35,810 bases of DNA, from contig CAUJIY010000069.1 of NCBI GenBank assembly GCA_963205295.1, positions 1-35,810 on the forward strand, given 5' to 3'. The position numbers and the translations under genes are program-made. Shown here one piece after another: positions 33,927-35,810 of this stretch. The DNA is from Pseudomonadota bacterium (lineage in GTDB: Bacteria > Pseudomonadota > Gammaproteobacteria > Steroidobacterales > GCA-2729495). Numbering within the stretch: position 1 is the stretch's first letter; the number at the start of each line of letters is the position of its first letter. Below the pieces are notes generated by a model, which ran no database searches, was not told the origin of the DNA, and saw only the letters and a program-made list of their open reading frames with translations.

Positions 33927-34658
33927 TCAGCCGTTGAAGACCGAGACCTCCACGCCGTCTTCGAGACCTTCCTGGTACTCGACCGTGGCGCGCTCGTAGC
34001 GGCTCGTGTAGCGCCCGCATTCGCGGACATAGCCGAGATAGTCCGGCACGTCGAAGAAGCCGACGTTGTCGGCGACGACGACCGTGCCCGCGCGCAGCAG
34101 GCGGCGCTCCTCGAGCCGCTTCAGATCGGCGAGGTAGACGTCCTTCCAGTGATCGAGGAAGATCGCGTCGAAAGGCTCGGTCAGGTGCCCGATCTCGCTT
34201 TCGAGCGTGCCGCGCCGGAACGTGACCACCGACGCCAGGCCTGCGTGGGCCACGATGCGGCGCGCCACCTCGGCGTTGCGCCGGCTGATCTCGATGGCGG
34301 TGAGGTGCCCGCCGCGGGCTGCCAGCTCGCGGCCGATCAGCGTCGCCGAGTAGCCGCAGTAGCTGCCGATCTCGAGCACGCGCTGCGCGCCGCTCTCGCG
34401 CAGGGCCCGTACCAGCACCGCGCCCTTGGTCGGGCCGACGTTCTGCAGCCAGCGGCGCTGGCGCGCGAAGCTGTCCATCGTCGCCAGCACCGAGTCCGGC
34501 GAACCGGCGGTCGCGTGCTGCAGAACGAAGTCCATGACGGCTTCCTCGCGGCGCTGGCGGTGCACGTAGCGGTCGATCAGGGTGGTGACGTACTGCTTAC
34601 CGAAGAACCAGCCGATGCGGTGCATCGAGCCCAGGCGTTTCTTGATGGTCATGGTCAT
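33927..34658 (-). CDS. Catechol O-methyltransferase-like SAM-dependent methyltransferase
   Basis: A 243-residue class I methyltransferase with clear likeness to animal COMT. The SAM loop is VLEIGSYCGYSA (94-105), followed by TAIEIS. The Mg/catalytic set is D169 in LDHWKD, K172, and D197-N198 in VVADNV; the 28-residue spacing equals that of rat COMT D141 to D169. An N-terminal basic stretch of about 40 residues precedes the fold. It would methylate a catechol hydroxyl. The ATG at 34658 is tandem with one at 34652. Expression with a quinone reductase-like gene upstream suggests handling of catechols. Confidence 0.9.
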   Translation of the reverse strand: MTMTIKKRLGSMHRIGWFFGKQYVTTLIDRYVHRQRREEAVMDFVLQHATAGSPDSVLATMDSFARQRRWLQNVGPTKGAVLVRALRESGAQRVLEIGSYCGYSATLIGRELAARGGHLTAIEISRRNAEVARRIVAHAGLASVVTFRRGTLESEIGHLTEPFDAIFLDHWKDVYLADLKRLEERRLLRAGTVVVADNVGFFDVPDYLGYVRECGRYTSRYERATVEYQEGLEDGVEVSVFNG

Positions 34659-34702
34659 GGCAGGGGTTCTCCGTCGTTCAGGTTGATGCTGTGCGCCGTC
34701 CG

Positions 34703-35698
34703 CTACCGGCCGGTGACGCTGACCACGACCTTGCCCATGACGGCACGGTCGGCGAGGCAGCCGAGGGCGGCGCCGGTCTGCTCGAGCGGGAACACCGCGT
34801 GCACGGGTGGTGCGAGGCGGCCGCTCGCGAGCAGTCCGAGGAGCGTGGCCATGTTCGTCGCCGCGGCGGCCGGTTCGCGTTCGCGGAAACGGCCGTAGTA
34901 GACACCGACGACCGCGTAGCCCTTCAACAGCGCGAGGTTGACCGGGAACTGCGGGATCACCCCGCTCGCGAAGCCGACCACGAGGAGCCGGCCGTTCCAG
35001 TTCACGCAGCGCGTCGCCTCGTCGAAGGCGGCACCGCCGACCGGGTCGAACACCACGTCGGCACCGCGTCCGGCGGTCAGCACCTTGACCGCATCGCGCA
35101 GCTTCGTGCTCCGGTAGTTCACCACATCGTCGGCACCCTGGGCCGACAGGAAGGCCAGCTTGTCGTCGCTGCCGGCGGCGGCGATGACGCGTGCGCCCAT
35201 GACCCGGCCGATCTGCACCGCGGCGATGCCGGTGCCACCCGCGGCACCGAGCACGAGCAGGGTCTCACCCGGGCGCAGCTGCCCGCGCTGCGCCAGCGCA
35301 TGCCAGGCGGTACCCCAGGCGCCGGCGAAGGCCGCTGCCGCTTCAGGCGACACACCGGCCGGAATCGCTTCCACATCCGCTTCCCGGGCGACCACGAACT
35401 CGGCGAGGCCGCCGAGCATCGTGGTTGCCATGACACGCTCGCCGACCGCGAAGCACGTGGCGCCGGGACCGGTCCGTTCGACGGTCCCGGCGACTTCCCC
35501 GCCGGGTATGAAGGGAAACGGCGGCCGGTCCTGGTACTTGCCCTCGACCAGCAGCAGATCGGGGAAGTTGATGCCGCAGGCGCCGACGCGGATCAGGACC
35601 TGGCCCGGACCGGCCACCGGGACGGGCGCGGTGCCGGGCACGAGGTCGCGCGGTGACCCGTGCCGGTGGCAGACGATGGCGCGCATCGTGGCGGTCAT
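34703..35698 (-). CDS. NADPH:quinone oxidoreductase-like MDR protein
   Basis: A 331-residue zinc-free medium-chain dehydrogenase/reductase of the quinone oxidoreductase group. The N-terminal GroES-like domain has CGINFPDLLLVEGKYQDRP and PFIPGGEVAGTVE. The nucleotide-binding loop is VLGAAGGTGIAAVQIGRVMGA. The structural and catalytic zinc cysteines are absent, as is normal for this subgroup. The ATG at 35698 is 3 bp after the stop of the partial gene upstream, so they are coupled. An ATG at 35686 is an alternative start. Confidence 0.92.
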   Translation of the reverse strand: MTATMRAIVCHRHGSPRDLVPGTAPVPVAGPGQVLIRVGACGINFPDLLLVEGKYQDRPPFPFIPGGEVAGTVERTGPGATCFAVGERVMATTMLGGLAEFVVAREADVEAIPAGVSPEAAAAFAGAWGTAWHALAQRGQLRPGETLLVLGAAGGTGIAAVQIGRVMGARVIAAAGSDDKLAFLSAQGADDVVNYRSTKLRDAVKVLTAGRGADVVFDPVGGAAFDEATRCVNWNGRLLVVGFASGVIPQFPVNLALLKGYAVVGVYYGRFREREPAAAATNMATLLGLLASGRLAPPVHAVFPLEQTGAALGCLADRAVMGKVVVSVTGR

Positions 35699-35701
35699 GG
35701 T

Positions 35702-35810
35702 TCAGGCATTGCCGGCCGGTTCCGGCTCCAGGATCCACATGACGAGGGTCTCGACCGAGAGGGCCGGCTTGTCCTCGCCGCGGATGTCGACCGACACGGC
35801 CGAGCGCAGC
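35702..35810 (-). CDS. 3' end of a gene running off the window; possibly a hotdog-fold acyl dehydratase
   Basis: Only the last 35 codons are present. The readable end includes SAVSVDIRGEDKPALSVETL and then VMWILEPEPAGNA before TGA. The alternating strand pattern and the DIRGEDKPALS turn resemble the last two strands of MaoC-like acyl dehydratases, which would fit the pathway, but this is too short to be sure. It lies 3 bp upstream of the MDR gene in the same operon. Confidence 0.5.
   Translation of the reverse strand, partial: LRSAVSVDIRGEDKPALSVETLVMWILEPEPAGNA

Noticed and set aside
1-35810. CRISPR arrays, tRNA, rRNA and insertion sequences
   Set aside because: No regularly spaced direct repeats, no tRNA cloverleaf or rRNA segment, and no transposase were seen on either strand.

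Overview
The window is GC-rich chromosomal DNA, probably from a gammaproteobacterium of the kind that degrades lipids, steroids or aromatics. That placement is inferred from the PolA type, the CusCBA-like tripartite metal pump, and a set of acyl-CoA synthetases, thiolase, spinster-like MFS, SMP-30 and NTF2-like genes. No rRNA or tRNA is visible, so it is not a firm assignment.

Positions 1-5.7 kb look like a compact mobile unit. A tyrosine recombinase is translationally coupled to a large CHC2/Toprim/P-loop primase-helicase-like protein on the minus strand. Diverging from them is an XRE-type regulator, then a small antitoxin-like protein and a PIN-domain toxin, each overlapping the next. The divergent promoter holds two perfect inverted repeats, one lying on a predicted -10 box. 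A 10-mer, GCGGCTAAAG, occurs four times between 61 and 3090 and nowhere else that I can find. Related motifs recur around 5.6-5.7 kb, a possible right edge.

Positions 5.7-7.5 kb hold the debris of an RHS locus. A secreted N-terminal fragment is joined out of frame to an RHS core with a cysteine-rich variable C-terminus. A small membrane protein gene follows, placed where an immunity gene would be. Positions 7.7-11.4 kb are housekeeping: a terminator, polA and a YceI-like lipoprotein.

Positions 11.5-17.9 kb are a copper/silver-type efflux operon: an outer membrane factor, a Met-rich adaptor, a CusA-type RND pump with the methionine triad at the expected spacing, and a small secreted helical protein. 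A perfect dyad and a 7-bp tandem repeat lie upstream.

Positions 18-35.8 kb are an accessory-metabolism region. It holds a PD40 beta-propeller, an arylamine N-acetyltransferase and a MarR regulator. Next is a minus-strand operon (NTF2-like, SMP-30, acyl-CoA synthetase) divergent from an MFS transporter. Then comes a beta-oxidation operon (thiolase, FadB-like, azoreductase-like, GNAT) divergent from an MBL-fold hydrolase. Two membrane proteins lie divergent from a second acyl-CoA synthetase. The region ends with a COMT-like O-methyltransferase, a quinone-oxidoreductase-like MDR and the tail of one more gene. Three of its divergent promoter regions carry related GTCAA/TTGAC dyads, which suggests one shared regulator. 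The genes together suggest uptake, CoA activation and beta-oxidation of an unidentified acid substrate.
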